From JBOHDX01 sp050700835 (lineage in GTDB: Bacteria > Actinomycetota > Actinomycetes > Propionibacteriales > Nocardioidaceae), in contig JBOHDX010000116.1 of the NCBI GenBank assembly GCA_050700835.1, positions 1 to 9,556 on the forward strand: 9,556 bases of DNA, written 5' to 3'. Within the stretch, counting starts at the first letter, position 1. The number at the start of each line of letters is the position of its first letter. This document shows positions 1 through 6,490 of the stretch, piece by piece. The translations under genes and the position numbers were made by a program. The notes under the pieces are model-generated. The model was not told where the DNA came from. It saw only the letters and a list, made by a program, of their open reading frames with translations, and did not search any database.

Positions 1-2
1 CC

Positions 3-107
3 GAAGAGCACCTCGACGCCGTCGCCGAGGAGCTCAACGACCGGCCCCGCAAACGCCTACAGTTCAAGAAGCCGATCGAGATGATCGGACCACTGCTGTT
101 GCGATGA
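3..107 (+). CDS. IS30-family transposase, C-terminal end only (partial, 5' end outside window)
   Basis: The reading frame is open from the window edge to a TGA at 105-107 and gives 34 residues. They include ELNDRPRKRLQFKKPIEM, which matches the C-terminal signature of IS30-family DDE transposases (an LNxRPRKxLxFxxPxE-type segment after the last catalytic Glu). The catalytic core and the 5' end lie outside the window. The enzyme would cut and join the ends of its insertion sequence. I could not identify the right terminal inverted repeat in the bases after the stop, because the left end is not visible for comparison. Whether the copy is intact is unknown. Family assignment is fairly sure; activity is not assessable. 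Confidence 0.8.
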   Translation, partial: EEHLDAVAEELNDRPRKRLQFKKPIEMIGPLLLR

Positions 108-214
108 CCGCCAGAATCCGCCGATCCGCCTGCGGGACCTCGGCGACTCGTGCGGCCCGGATGAACATTGCGGGTCCTGGCTACGCGATTGGGCGGGGAG
201 GGCCGCGCTGGGCG
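108..214. other. Intergenic region between IS30 transposase and oxidoreductase gene
   Basis: These bases separate the transposase stop from the convergent oxidoreductase stop. If the element is an intact IS30-type insertion, its right inverted repeat and target duplication should fall here, but I see no clear dyad or repeat. No ORF with family similarity is visible. Confidence 0.4.
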
Positions 215-1237
215 TCAATCTCGTCGCACCGTGAGACCGTCGGCGTCACGTTCCAGCACGGCGAGTACGTCGCCGGCATCGAATGCCTCTCCTGGGGCGG
301 CGGCGCCGGGCTCGCGGTATCGGTGGTCGAGGAGTCGAACTAGGCCCTCGACGACGATCGGTGCGGTGACGGCGTAGATGTCGCGTCCCGAGGCATTGAG
401 GCGGCCAACGTCCGCCCCTCGGCGGACGACGACGTCCACGACGAACTGCTGCGCCGAGCGTCCAGTCTCGTCGACCGCGGTCGGGGGTGGGGTCTCGGTG
501 TCGTGGAGGTCGTCGAGCGGGCCGGTGTTGAGGTAGGTGCGCAGATCGCCGACGTCGAGGTGGCGGTCGATGGTGATGACCTCGGAGAACGGCAGCTCCA
601 CCATCGGCTGCTCGCCGATCGGCTCCGGGTAGGACCAGGTGCCGGTGGGCGTGGGGCTGGCCAGCGGAGCCAGCGCACCGTCGCGGATGACCAGACGGGT
701 CGCGGTGTTGCGGGCCCCGGTTGCCCGGGTTCCGGCGGTCGGCCACCAGTGGTCGAGACCGATCGCGACCTCGACCTTGTCCGCGCGCGAGTTGCCGTCG
801 AGCGCGGCGGTGACGAGCAGGTCTGCGAGCCCGCCGTAGAAGGCCATGGCCGGGACCACGGCCACGCCGGCGTTCCGGGCGGGAGCGTCGAGATCGCGGT
901 ACAGCTCCTGCACGGCGGGTTGCTCGGCGGTGATGTCGAGGTAGTGCGCGCCAGCGTCGATGGCCGCTCGCGCGAGAGGCACCGCGGTGTCGAGGAACGG
1001 CCCGGCGCAGTTGACGACCGCGCCGACGCCCTGGACCGCCCTCCGCAGCCGGTCGGGGTCCTCGAGGCCGACCACGCGCTGGTCGAGGGCTGGGTACCGG
1101 GACGCGACGGCAGCCAGTGCTTCGGCGTTGCGTCCGGCGAGCACCGGTGTCAGTCCGCGCCGAAGTAGCTCGTCGACGACGAAGCGCCCCGTGTGACCGG
1201 TGGCGCCGTAGACCAGGACGGGGTCCGGTGCATTCAT
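215..1237 (-). CDS. Saccharopine dehydrogenase-like NAD(P)-binding oxidoreductase
   Basis: This 340-aa protein opens with a Rossmann nucleotide-binding motif, GATGHTG at residues 11-17, after a short beta strand. It continues with VLAGRN, the acceptor strand of the same fold. The segments GAVVNCAGPF and AGAHYLDITAEQP are typical of the saccharopine dehydrogenase NADP-binding family, which also includes trans-acting enoyl reductases. It is probably a soluble cytoplasmic NAD(P)-dependent reductase; the substrate cannot be read from sequence. I chose the ATG at 1235-1237 because it begins the Rossmann fold directly and has GAGGA at 1245-1249, 7 nt upstream. An open frame continues upstream to 1330 but runs into the divergent regulator. 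The gene is divergent from a GATase1-type AraC regulator, its likely controller. No defects are seen. Confidence 0.88.
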   Translation of the reverse strand: MNAPDPVLVYGATGHTGRFVVDELLRRGLTPVLAGRNAEALAAVASRYPALDQRVVGLEDPDRLRRAVQGVGAVVNCAGPFLDTAVPLARAAIDAGAHYLDITAEQPAVQELYRDLDAPARNAGVAVVPAMAFYGGLADLLVTAALDGNSRADKVEVAIGLDHWWPTAGTRATGARNTATRLVIRDGALAPLASPTPTGTWSYPEPIGEQPMVELPFSEVITIDRHLDVGDLRTYLNTGPLDDLHDTETPPPTAVDETGRSAQQFVVDVVVRRGADVGRLNASGRDIYAVTAPIVVEGLVRLLDHRYREPGAAAPGEAFDAGDVLAVLERDADGLTVRRD

Positions 1238-1274
1238 GGGACCATCCTCGGGCGTTGTGCCGTGCCCGACGAGC

Positions 1275-1307
1275 GTCCGAAACGACGCCATGCGTATAGT
1301 TTCGGAC
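1275..1307. promoter_or_regulatory. Perfect 9-bp inverted repeat operator with divergent promoter core
   Basis: GTCCGAAAC at 1275-1283 and GTTTCGGAC at 1299-1307 are exact reverse complements, 15 bp apart. They lie in the 70-bp space between two divergent genes. The spacer and right arm contain the only AT-rich stretch, with a plus-strand -10-like TATAGT at 1295-1300. A transcript starting 7-8 nt downstream would begin at the regulator ATG (1308), so that message is probably leaderless. No convincing -35 is seen. The placement fits autoregulation and control of the oxidoreductase by the adjacent AraC-type protein; binding is inferred, not shown. Confidence 0.6.
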
Positions 1308-2252
1308 ATGCCCCGCATCGCATTGGTCATGCACGGCTCCGTGATGCTCTACGAGGCCGCGATCGCCGCGGAGGTCTTCGGCGTCAACCGCTCGGACCTC
1401 TCAGCCACCGGCGAGTGGTACGACTTCGTTGTCACCACCCCCAACGGCGCACCCCACCCGTGGATGCCGAACCTGCCGACCGCGTCGTACACCGCGATCA
1501 CCCACGCCGACTCCGTCGTCGTGCCATCGACTGACGACCCGGACGCCGAACCCGACCCGGACCTCCTCGAGGCGCTGCGCGTGGCGCACGGGCGTGGCGT
1601 GCGGGTCGCATCGCTGTGCACCGGAGCCTTCGTCCTGGCCGCGGCCGGCCTCCTCGACGGCCGGGTCGCGACCACGCACTGGATGCACGCCGACGACCTG
1701 GCCCGCCGCTACCCCCAGGTCGACGTGCGCTCCGACGTCCTCTACATCGACCAGGGCGACCTGCTCACCTCAGCCGGCAAGACCGCGGCGCTCGACTTGT
1801 GCATCCACCTCGTACGCCGTGACCTCGGCGCCACCGCCGCCAACGGCATCGCCCGGAGGCTGGTAGTCCCAGCCCACCGCAGAGGCGGGCAGGCGCAGTT
1901 CATCACCCCGCTCTCCGAACCGCGCAACCCCGACGGTCTGGCGCCGACGCTCCAGTGGGCCCGCGCCCGCCTTGACCAGCCACTCACCGTGCCCGGCCTC
2001 GCCGGGCATGCCGGCCTCAGCACCCGGCAGCTCGCCCGCCGGATGCACGCCGAGCTCCAGGTCGGTCCACTGAACTGGCTGCACCTGCAGCGGATCGCGC
2101 GGGCCCAGGAGCTCCTCGAGCGCACCGACGCCTCCGTCGAGCAGATCGCCGCCAGCTGCGGCATGGGCACGGCGGCGACCCTGCGTCGCCACTTCCACCG
2201 CGACGTGGGCGTGTCCCCGACGGCGTACCGGGCGACTTTCCAGCTCGCGTGA
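1308..2252 (+). CDS. GATase1/DJ-1-like AraC-family transcriptional regulator
   Basis: This 314-aa protein has two domains. Residues 1 to about 190 form a DJ-1/PfpI (class I glutamine amidotransferase-like) fold, with the nucleophile-elbow-like SLCTGAFVLAAAGLL containing Cys104, then the TTHW and DLLTSAGKTAALDLC strands usual in this regulator class. Residues from about 215 form an AraC C-terminal double helix-turn-helix: GLAGHAGLSTRQLARRM is the first HTH, and SVEQIAASCGMGTAATLRRHF with GVSPTAYR forms the second. The DJ-1 domain probably senses a ligand or multimerises rather than acting as an enzyme. I chose the ATG at 1308 because it starts the domain; it has no Shine-Dalgarno site, and the -10-like TATAGT 8 nt upstream suggests a leaderless message. 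ATG 1290 is an alternative. It probably controls the divergent oxidoreductase. Confidence 0.92.
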   Translation: MPRIALVMHGSVMLYEAAIAAEVFGVNRSDLSATGEWYDFVVTTPNGAPHPWMPNLPTASYTAITHADSVVVPSTDDPDAEPDPDLLEALRVAHGRGVRVASLCTGAFVLAAAGLLDGRVATTHWMHADDLARRYPQVDVRSDVLYIDQGDLLTSAGKTAALDLCIHLVRRDLGATAANGIARRLVVPAHRRGGQAQFITPLSEPRNPDGLAPTLQWARARLDQPLTVPGLAGHAGLSTRQLARRMHAELQVGPLNWLHLQRIARAQELLERTDASVEQIAASCGMGTAATLRRHFHRDVGVSPTAYRATFQLA

Positions 2253-2342
2253 CCCCGGAGGCGATCTCCCAGCCTGCGGACGAGGCCATCCAGAACAGCT
2301 GCAACCGATGGCACGCTGCGAACGGCTCCAACTGCAACTTCA

Positions 2343-2356
2343 AGCTGTCGACAGCT
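2343..2356. repeat. Perfect 14-bp palindrome in convergent intergenic region
   Basis: AGCTGTCGACAGCT reads identically on both strands. It lies between the convergent AraC and GNAT genes, 90 bp past the AraC stop. As RNA it could form a 5-bp stem with a TCGA loop, too weak for a sure terminator. It could equally be a protein-binding site or chance. Confidence 0.5.
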
Positions 2357-2376
2357 CCAGCCCGGCGATGTTCGGG

Positions 2377-2388
2377 TAGGGATCCCTA
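2377..2388. repeat. Perfect 12-bp palindrome in convergent intergenic region
   Basis: TAGGGATCCCTA is an exact palindrome 20 bp beyond the 14-bp one, in the same roughly 200-bp non-coding stretch (2253-2453) between two convergent genes. No U-tract follows on either strand. The function is unknown. The rest of this stretch shows only a weak GGAG/CTCC dyad at 2257-2269. Confidence 0.5.
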
Positions 2389-2453
2389 AGTGCAACGCGC
2401 TTTGCCACCGCCGGCAGCGTTCGTCCCACGTTCAGTGCGGCAGAAGCGCGCGA

Positions 2454-2951
2454 CTAGGGGAGGCCTCGCCACATGATCAGGAGATCGACCAACCCCAGAG
2501 TCGGGTGACGGAAGGCCTTAGGGGCGGTGCCGACGACGCGGAATCCCTCGGACTTGTACAGCCTGACGGCTGCGGCGTTCGTGGCGACGACCGCGTTGAA
2601 CTGGATGCCCAGGAACCGATGGGCGCCAGCCCAGGTGATCATGTCGCGGACCATGGCCCTGCCCAGACCGCGCCCTCGTGCGGCAATGGCCACCATGAAG
2701 GAGCCTGACGCGACGTGTGCTCCCTGGTTGGGGCGGTTCGCGTACATGTTCGCCGTGCCAAGAACCGCGCCTCGGTCATCCGTCGCGACGATGACGCGCC
2801 CTGGCGATCGTGTCATCCACTCCGTGCGCATCTCGTGCTCGGTTGGCGCAGCCTCCATCGCGAAGGTCTCTCCCGCGCCCGCGATCTCTTGGATGATCGA
2901 CCAGACAGCGGGCCAGTCGGCTTCGGTGGCCTCCCGAACAGTCACTGTCAC
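2454..2951 (-). CDS. GNAT-family N-acetyltransferase
   Basis: This 165-aa protein has the full GNAT fold and would transfer an acetyl group from acetyl-CoA to an amine. It begins VREATEADWPAVWSIIQE, the usual beta1-alpha1 start. Motif A, with the acetyl-CoA pyrophosphate loop RGRGLGRAM, lies near residues 91-100. Motif B follows as NAAAVRLYKSEGFRVVG near residues 125-141. The C-terminal strand DLLIMWRGL completes the domain. It resembles the phosphinothricin/YncA-like acetyltransferase subgroup, but the substrate is unknown. I chose the GTG at 2949-2951 because it starts just before strand 1. A second GTG (2945) and an upstream TTG (2987) are possible, and none has a clear Shine-Dalgarno site. 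The gene converges with the AraC gene and appears monocistronic. Confidence 0.9.
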   Translation of the reverse strand: MTVTVREATEADWPAVWSIIQEIAGAGETFAMEAAPTEHEMRTEWMTRSPGRVIVATDDRGAVLGTANMYANRPNQGAHVASGSFMVAIAARGRGLGRAMVRDMITWAGAHRFLGIQFNAVVATNAAAVRLYKSEGFRVVGTAPKAFRHPTLGLVDLLIMWRGLP

Positions 2952-3131
2952 GCGGCCAATCTCGCAGGCGACACGAGCAGCCTGCAACGAAGTTTGTCGA
3001 ACATCCCGTCATCGGCATGCCCGGTCGTTCCGCAAGCCGAACGTCTTTGGCACGCGTCGGCCTTCAATACGGCCCGCGTGTCCAATGATCATGTTCGTTC
3101 CGTACGACGCCCCGCCACCGGGCCGGTGTCC

Positions 3132-3159
3132 GCGCGGGATCGCTCAGCGCGTCCCGCGC
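3132..3159 (-). terminator. Secondary 8-bp hairpin downstream of GrpB gene
   Basis: GCGCGGGA at 3132-3139 and TCCCGCGC at 3152-3159 are exact reverse complements with a 12-nt loop. The hairpin is about 113 nt past the GrpB stop and has no U-tract. It could be a back-up terminator behind the hairpin at 3195-3227, or chance. Confidence 0.3.
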
Positions 3160-3194
3160 CAGGATCCCATGCGGGACGGCGACCGCTCCCGTGG

Positions 3195-3227
3195 CCAACC
3201 GCCACTCGGTTCGTCGGTGGCGGTTGG
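3195..3227 (-). terminator. Strong 11-bp hairpin, probable terminator of GrpB-family gene
   Basis: CCAACCGCCAC at 3195-3205 and GTGGCGGTTGG at 3217-3227 are perfect reverse complements with an 11-nt loop. The structure starts 44 nt after the minus-strand GrpB stop. It has no U-run, as is common for terminators in GC-rich actinobacteria. A DNA-binding role is the alternative. Confidence 0.55.
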
Positions 3228-3271
3228 GGTTTCGGCACGTCCGGAGCCGATGAGCGGGCAAGGGAGAACTG

Positions 3272-3829
3272 CTATCGCTTCCGAGGTGTCACGGGCACCT
3301 GGTTGGAATCGATCGCCTTCCGCTCGGCCTCAGACAATTCAGCGGCCGCGAGGATGCGTTGCACGACGTCGTTCTTGCCAGCTCCGTACTCATAGATGTC
3401 GGCTGCCCGCGCACCGACGCGCTTCTTGGTCGCCCCGTACTCCTCACGCAGAGCGGGGCTTACACGAAGCGTGTCGCGCACGGCCAGGTGATTGCGGAGA
3501 GCAAGTGAGTTCTCGACGATGACGTAGGTATTGGTGCCGACGAGGCGCTCGGGCTCCCAGAACGCCCAACGTTGGGGGATCCCCAATTCGCCTCGCGGTT
3601 CGAAGCCCAGGTCCACGAGAACGGACGTGGCTGCCTCGACGTGCTCCTCGGCAACGACGATGTCGCAGTCGATGACAGGTTTGGCCGCGAGGCCCGGTAC
3701 CGAGGTGCTGCCCACGTGTTCGATCGCGACGAACGGCACGTCCGCAGCGGCCAACGCTTCGGCGTACTCAGCGCGGAGAGCCTGGAACCTCGCCGCCCAC
3801 GCGGGGTCGTATTCAAGTACTTCGATCAC
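3272..3829 (-). CDS. GrpB (UPF0157) family nucleotidyltransferase-like protein
   Basis: This 185-aa protein matches the GrpB/UPF0157 family throughout. It starts IEVLEYDPAWAARFQALRAE, the typical N-terminal helix. It then has the hallmark GSTSVPGL at residues 40-47, followed by KPVIDCDIVV, where Asp54 and Asp56 form the DxD pair of the nucleotidyltransferase fold. Later it has YVIVENSLALRNHLAVRDTLR, in which the family more often has a His in the strand before NHLxxRDxLR, and the C-terminal segment YEYGAGKNDVVQRILAAAE. Biochemical function in bacteria is not established; the fold suggests nucleotide transfer to a small molecule or protein. The start is GTG (3827-3829) with no Shine-Dalgarno site. 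A -10-like TAGCCT at 3838-3843, 8 nt upstream, allows a leaderless message. It is separate from the neighbouring operon. Confidence 0.93.
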   Translation of the reverse strand: MIEVLEYDPAWAARFQALRAEYAEALAAADVPFVAIEHVGSTSVPGLAAKPVIDCDIVVAEEHVEAATSVLVDLGFEPRGELGIPQRWAFWEPERLVGTNTYVIVENSLALRNHLAVRDTLRVSPALREEYGATKKRVGARAADIYEYGAGKNDVVQRILAAAELSEAERKAIDSNQVPVTPRKR

Positions 3830-3837
3830 GTGGCGCG

Positions 3838-3843
3838 AGGCTA
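3838..3843 (-). promoter_or_regulatory. Possible -10 element for leaderless grpB-like transcript
   Basis: Read on the minus strand this is TAGCCT (fits TANNNT), 8 nt before the GTG start at 3829. Together with the lack of a ribosome-binding site it suggests a leaderless mRNA. No good -35 is visible, so this rests on spacing alone. Confidence 0.3.
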
Positions 3844-3923
3844 CAGGTGAGTCTGCAATCAGCAGAGCGTCCGCATAATGCCGCGATCCGGGCGGAGTGT
3901 TCCGCGCGCCGATCGCCTTATGG

Positions 3924-3940
3924 CGCGGTGGGAACCCGCG
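3924..3940 (-). terminator. Possible short hairpin after the MFS gene
   Basis: CGCGG at 3924-3928 pairs with CCGCG at 3936-3940 around a 7-nt loop, 43 nt past the MFS stop. A second small stem, GGGCA/TGCCC at 3968-3982, lies directly after the stop. Both are short and lack a U-tract, so this is a weak terminator call for the three-gene operon. Confidence 0.25.
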
Positions 3941-3983
3941 TAACGCTGCTAGTGAAGACCGCGATCAGGGCACGGTATGCCCG

Positions 3984-5210
3984 CTATCGAGCAACGACCG
4001 ATTGATCAACACCGACGGCGAGACGTCGCCACGCAAGTTGAGCGGCGATGACCAGCACCGTCCCGATCCCGCCCACAACGAGGAAGGTGATGGGTATTGA
4101 GGTCGTGGCGGCTAGGACGCCACCAACGGAGGCCCCCAGCGCCGCACTGATGTTGAACGCCGAGCCGATTGACGCGTTCACTTGTGTACCTGCCGCGTCT
4201 CCCACGACGTCAGGAACGAGAACGTAGGCCAACGTAAACATCGGGGTCATCGCAGTCCCGATCAGGATCGCTCCAACGATGCCAGTGAGAAACGTGCCGG
4301 GGACAGCGAACAGGAAGGTACCGATGGCGAGGAGGATCCCGCCGACCAGAAACTGGCGATTGTCACCGCCCTCGCCAAAGACTCGTCCATGCACAAGGCC
4401 AGCAACCACACCCGCGGCCGAGATCAGCGCCAGGACGAAACCTGAGGCTTCGCCAGCACCCATGCCTACAGAGCGCGACCACTCAGGACTCAGTGCGCCC
4501 ACCGAACCCATGGCGAAACCCACCGTGAGCATCGGTAGCAAGATCAGCCACGTCGCCGGCGGCAACGCCAGCCAGCTGATCCGTCGCCGACCCCGTCCTG
4601 CCGATCTTGGCTTGCGCAGATCCAGGTTTCGACGTGTAGCCAGCAACGAGAATCCGGCGACGGCAAGGGCCGCCGTGACGCCGCCCGCGAGCACCGCGAA
4701 GCGAGCACCCGCGGTGGCCCAAACCAAGGCGACCAGCAGTGGGCTGAGGGCAAACGTTGTCTCTTCCAAAACGGAGTCGAGGGCGTGCAACCGACGACGA
4801 GTAGCGTCATCTGCGCTGATCGTTGCCCACATCGTGCGCAGAACTGGGGCGGCCGGTGGAGCGGTCAAGGCGAGGAGCGGCACCACGATCAGACACATTC
4901 CCTCTAGTGAGCTTCCAGCAGCGACAACGAAAGCCAAACACATTGCCATAAATGCGGTGGCGAGTCCGATCAACGCCCGGAGGCCGTTGCTGTCGACAAG
5001 CCTGCCCTTGGTGGGTCCGGCGAGCGCAGAGACGTACAGATAGACGCCGGATGCGATACCAGCCAGGGCGACGTGGCCGTCAGATGTGAGGGTCGCCACG
5101 ATCCCGAAGGGCACCAGCCCAGAGGCGAAGCGACCCACGACCGAGAGCACCAGTAGCGGCTTCGCGCCGGCCCCATTTACTGCCTGGCGATAGCCAACAT
5201 CTGTGGCCAA
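3984..5210 (-). CDS. Major facilitator superfamily (MFS) transporter, 12 TM
   Basis: This 408-aa membrane protein has about twelve hydrophobic segments. They start near residue 18 (PLLVLSVVGRFASGLVPFG) and end with FLVVGGIGTVLVIAAQLAW. Between TM2 and TM3 it has the MFS motif-A-like loop GPTKGRLVDSNGLR (residues 65-78), with the usual G-x-L-x-D-x-x-G-x-R pattern. A long polar loop after TM6 (RRNLDLRKPRSAGRGRRR) marks the centre between the two six-helix halves. It is likely a proton-driven exporter of small molecules; substrate unknown. I chose TTG at 5208-5210: an almost ideal AAGGAGG (5217-5223) stands 6 nt upstream, while the longer frame to 5240 has no such site. The start is one base past the glycosylase stop (TGA-G-TTG), so the two genes are translationally coupled. 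Confidence 0.9.
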   Translation of the reverse strand: MATDVGYRQAVNGAGAKPLLVLSVVGRFASGLVPFGIVATLTSDGHVALAGIASGVYLYVSALAGPTKGRLVDSNGLRALIGLATAFMAMCLAFVVAAGSSLEGMCLIVVPLLALTAPPAAPVLRTMWATISADDATRRRLHALDSVLEETTFALSPLLVALVWATAGARFAVLAGGVTAALAVAGFSLLATRRNLDLRKPRSAGRGRRRISWLALPPATWLILLPMLTVGFAMGSVGALSPEWSRSVGMGAGEASGFVLALISAAGVVAGLVHGRVFGEGGDNRQFLVGGILLAIGTFLFAVPGTFLTGIVGAILIGTAMTPMFTLAYVLVPDVVGDAAGTQVNASIGSAFNISAALGASVGGVLAATTSIPITFLVVGGIGTVLVIAAQLAWRRLAVGVDQSVVAR

Positions 5211-5211
5211 C

Positions 5212-6432
5212 TCAGGCCTCCTTTCGAAGTTGCTGTTCAAGCTCGGCCAGCGCTACGGACGCGAGTTTGCAAAGGTCGTCGTCAGGGTCCTCTGCCACGA
5301 TGCCCGCGCTGTCAGTAATGGCAACGTTGGCATCCTGGGCGGGGCTGTCAGCCTTTTGAGGCTTTGTGGGGGCGGCCTCGGCGAAGAGGCAGTTGATGCG
5401 GAGTTGCTCCCCGTCGCGTCGCACGTCGAGGCGCCCCACAAATCGGCTATCCAGCAGCAGTGACATCACGTAGGGACCAAACTGTCGCAGATGCTGAGGC
5501 TTGTAGGCCTCCAAGGTGTAGTCGTAGTCGAAGACACGGCGGGTCCTGCCGCGGTCCCAAAGCAGATTGTCGAACGGGCCTAGCAGCTTGGGCTCCGCCG
5601 GAAGACGCAACCCGTCGAGCCGGTCCAGGTCGTCCGTGGTCGCGTAGGTGTCGCTCGGCCATCCATCGACGCTGACCTCGACGAGGTTGGGCAACTGCTT
5701 GAGGCCCGAATGGACCTGGTGGGACGTGAGGCCGAAATAGCCTCGCAGATCCGCCGTGGTGGCCACTGCGTACCTATTGAGTGCCTTCAAGAGCAGGAAA
5801 CGTGATGCTTCGTCGGGAGGCATGGCAGACGAATGCTCTGAGATCTGACGTTCCGGGAGGTCGACGATGCGGACGCGTCCACGCCTGCGAGTCACGACTA
5901 GTTCGCCAGAACGAACCAGGTGCTCGACGACCCGTTTGTTGGGTGACCAGTTCCAACCCTGGGTCGTCTCGCCCCGGTCCATGCCCCCATCGCGCTCGCG
6001 TTCTCTTGTCTCGATGTCACCCAAGGTGCTTGGCCCAACATCGTCCACGAAGCGCAGTACGGCTTTGATGCGGTCGGGATCTAACGTCGTCCTGCGTCGG
6101 GCGCGCTCCGCATCTCGTCGGAACGCCCACACGGGCCAGTCGTCCACGCCGGCGATACAGGCAGCGTGCGCAGGCACGTCGAACACTCGCGCGGGGACTG
6201 CGGCGTCGGTTGGCCACAGCTGCTCATCGACATCAGCAACGGTGGCGGTCTCACCCATGCGAGCCAGGATCGTCAATCGATGGGCCAGAGCAACAGTTTG
6301 CAGCCCATCGAGCTGCACCGCACCCAGGTCCTCTACGGCTTGCGCCGCCGAAGGGGCTGGTTGGGCGGGGTCCAATTGGGCCAACACGGCCAACCGGGCT
6401 ACCCGTGCGCGGCTCAGGCTGATTCTGTTCAC
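5212..6432 (-). CDS. AlkZ/YcaQ-like winged-helix DNA glycosylase (HTH_42 family)
   Basis: This 406-aa protein belongs to the winged-helix DNA-binding family that includes E. coli YcaQ and Streptomyces AlkZ, which remove alkylated bases and unhook interstrand crosslinks. Near the N-terminus, LGAVQLDGLQTVALAHRL contains the catalytic QxD motif (Gln40, Asp42), as in YcaQ. The central region carries winged-helix segments, e.g. NKRVVEHLVRSGELVVTRR and RYAVATTADLRGYFGL. LLGPFDNLLWDRGRTRRVF followed by DYDYTLEAYKP is the highly conserved C-terminal core block. The final 50 or so residues are an acidic, Ala-rich tail. I prefer the GTG at 6430-6432 (VNRISLSRAR fits the family start; GGAG 9 nt upstream); the ATG at 6447 is the alternative. 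It is followed by an MFS transporter one base downstream. Chemistry is inferred from the motif, not tested. Confidence 0.88.
   Translation of the reverse strand: MNRISLSRARVARLAVLAQLDPAQPAPSAAQAVEDLGAVQLDGLQTVALAHRLTILARMGETATVADVDEQLWPTDAAVPARVFDVPAHAACIAGVDDWPVWAFRRDAERARRRTTLDPDRIKAVLRFVDDVGPSTLGDIETRERERDGGMDRGETTQGWNWSPNKRVVEHLVRSGELVVTRRRGRVRIVDLPERQISEHSSAMPPDEASRFLLLKALNRYAVATTADLRGYFGLTSHQVHSGLKQLPNLVEVSVDGWPSDTYATTDDLDRLDGLRLPAEPKLLGPFDNLLWDRGRTRRVFDYDYTLEAYKPQHLRQFGPYVMSLLLDSRFVGRLDVRRDGEQLRINCLFAEAAPTKPQKADSPAQDANVAITDSAGIVAEDPDDDLCKLASVALAELEQQLRKEA
5217..5223 (-). promoter_or_regulatory. Strong Shine-Dalgarno site inside the glycosylase gene, setting the MFS start
   Basis: On the minus strand the sequence is AAGGAGG, 6 nt before the TTG at 5210. 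It lies within the last codons (Arg-Lys-Glu) of the upstream glycosylase gene, so a ribosome finishing that gene stops on top of the transporter start. This fixes the MFS start and supports coupling. Confidence 0.8.
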
Positions 6433-6490
6433 GTTGATGAACTCCATCGAGATGACGAACAGCGCACCCGAGACTGCGTGTCTCCGCGGG

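Larger units (their letters stand above)
2952..3271. other. Non-coding stretch between GrpB and GNAT genes
   Basis: About 320 bp between two minus-strand genes. It contains two strong hairpins (annotated separately at 3195-3227 and 3132-3159). A 65-codon minus-strand frame at 3064-3261 is Arg/Pro-rich with no recognisable family and looks like chance in GC-rich DNA. The GNAT promoter should lie near 2955-3000, but I see no convincing -10/-35 pair. Confidence 0.5.

Noticed and set aside
503..1168. 221-codon plus-strand open frame opposite the oxidoreductase
   Set aside because: The minus-strand frame shows clear Rossmann motifs, so this is its antisense shadow.
3064..3261. 65-codon minus-strand frame between GrpB and GNAT genes
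   Set aside because: No ribosome-binding site or family similarity; it overlaps both strong hairpins in the gap.
2527..3522. 331-codon plus-strand open frame
   Set aside because: It lies antisense to the GNAT and GrpB-like genes and crosses their terminators; its composition is low-complexity Arg/Pro/Ser and no family fits. It is a GC-rich shadow frame.
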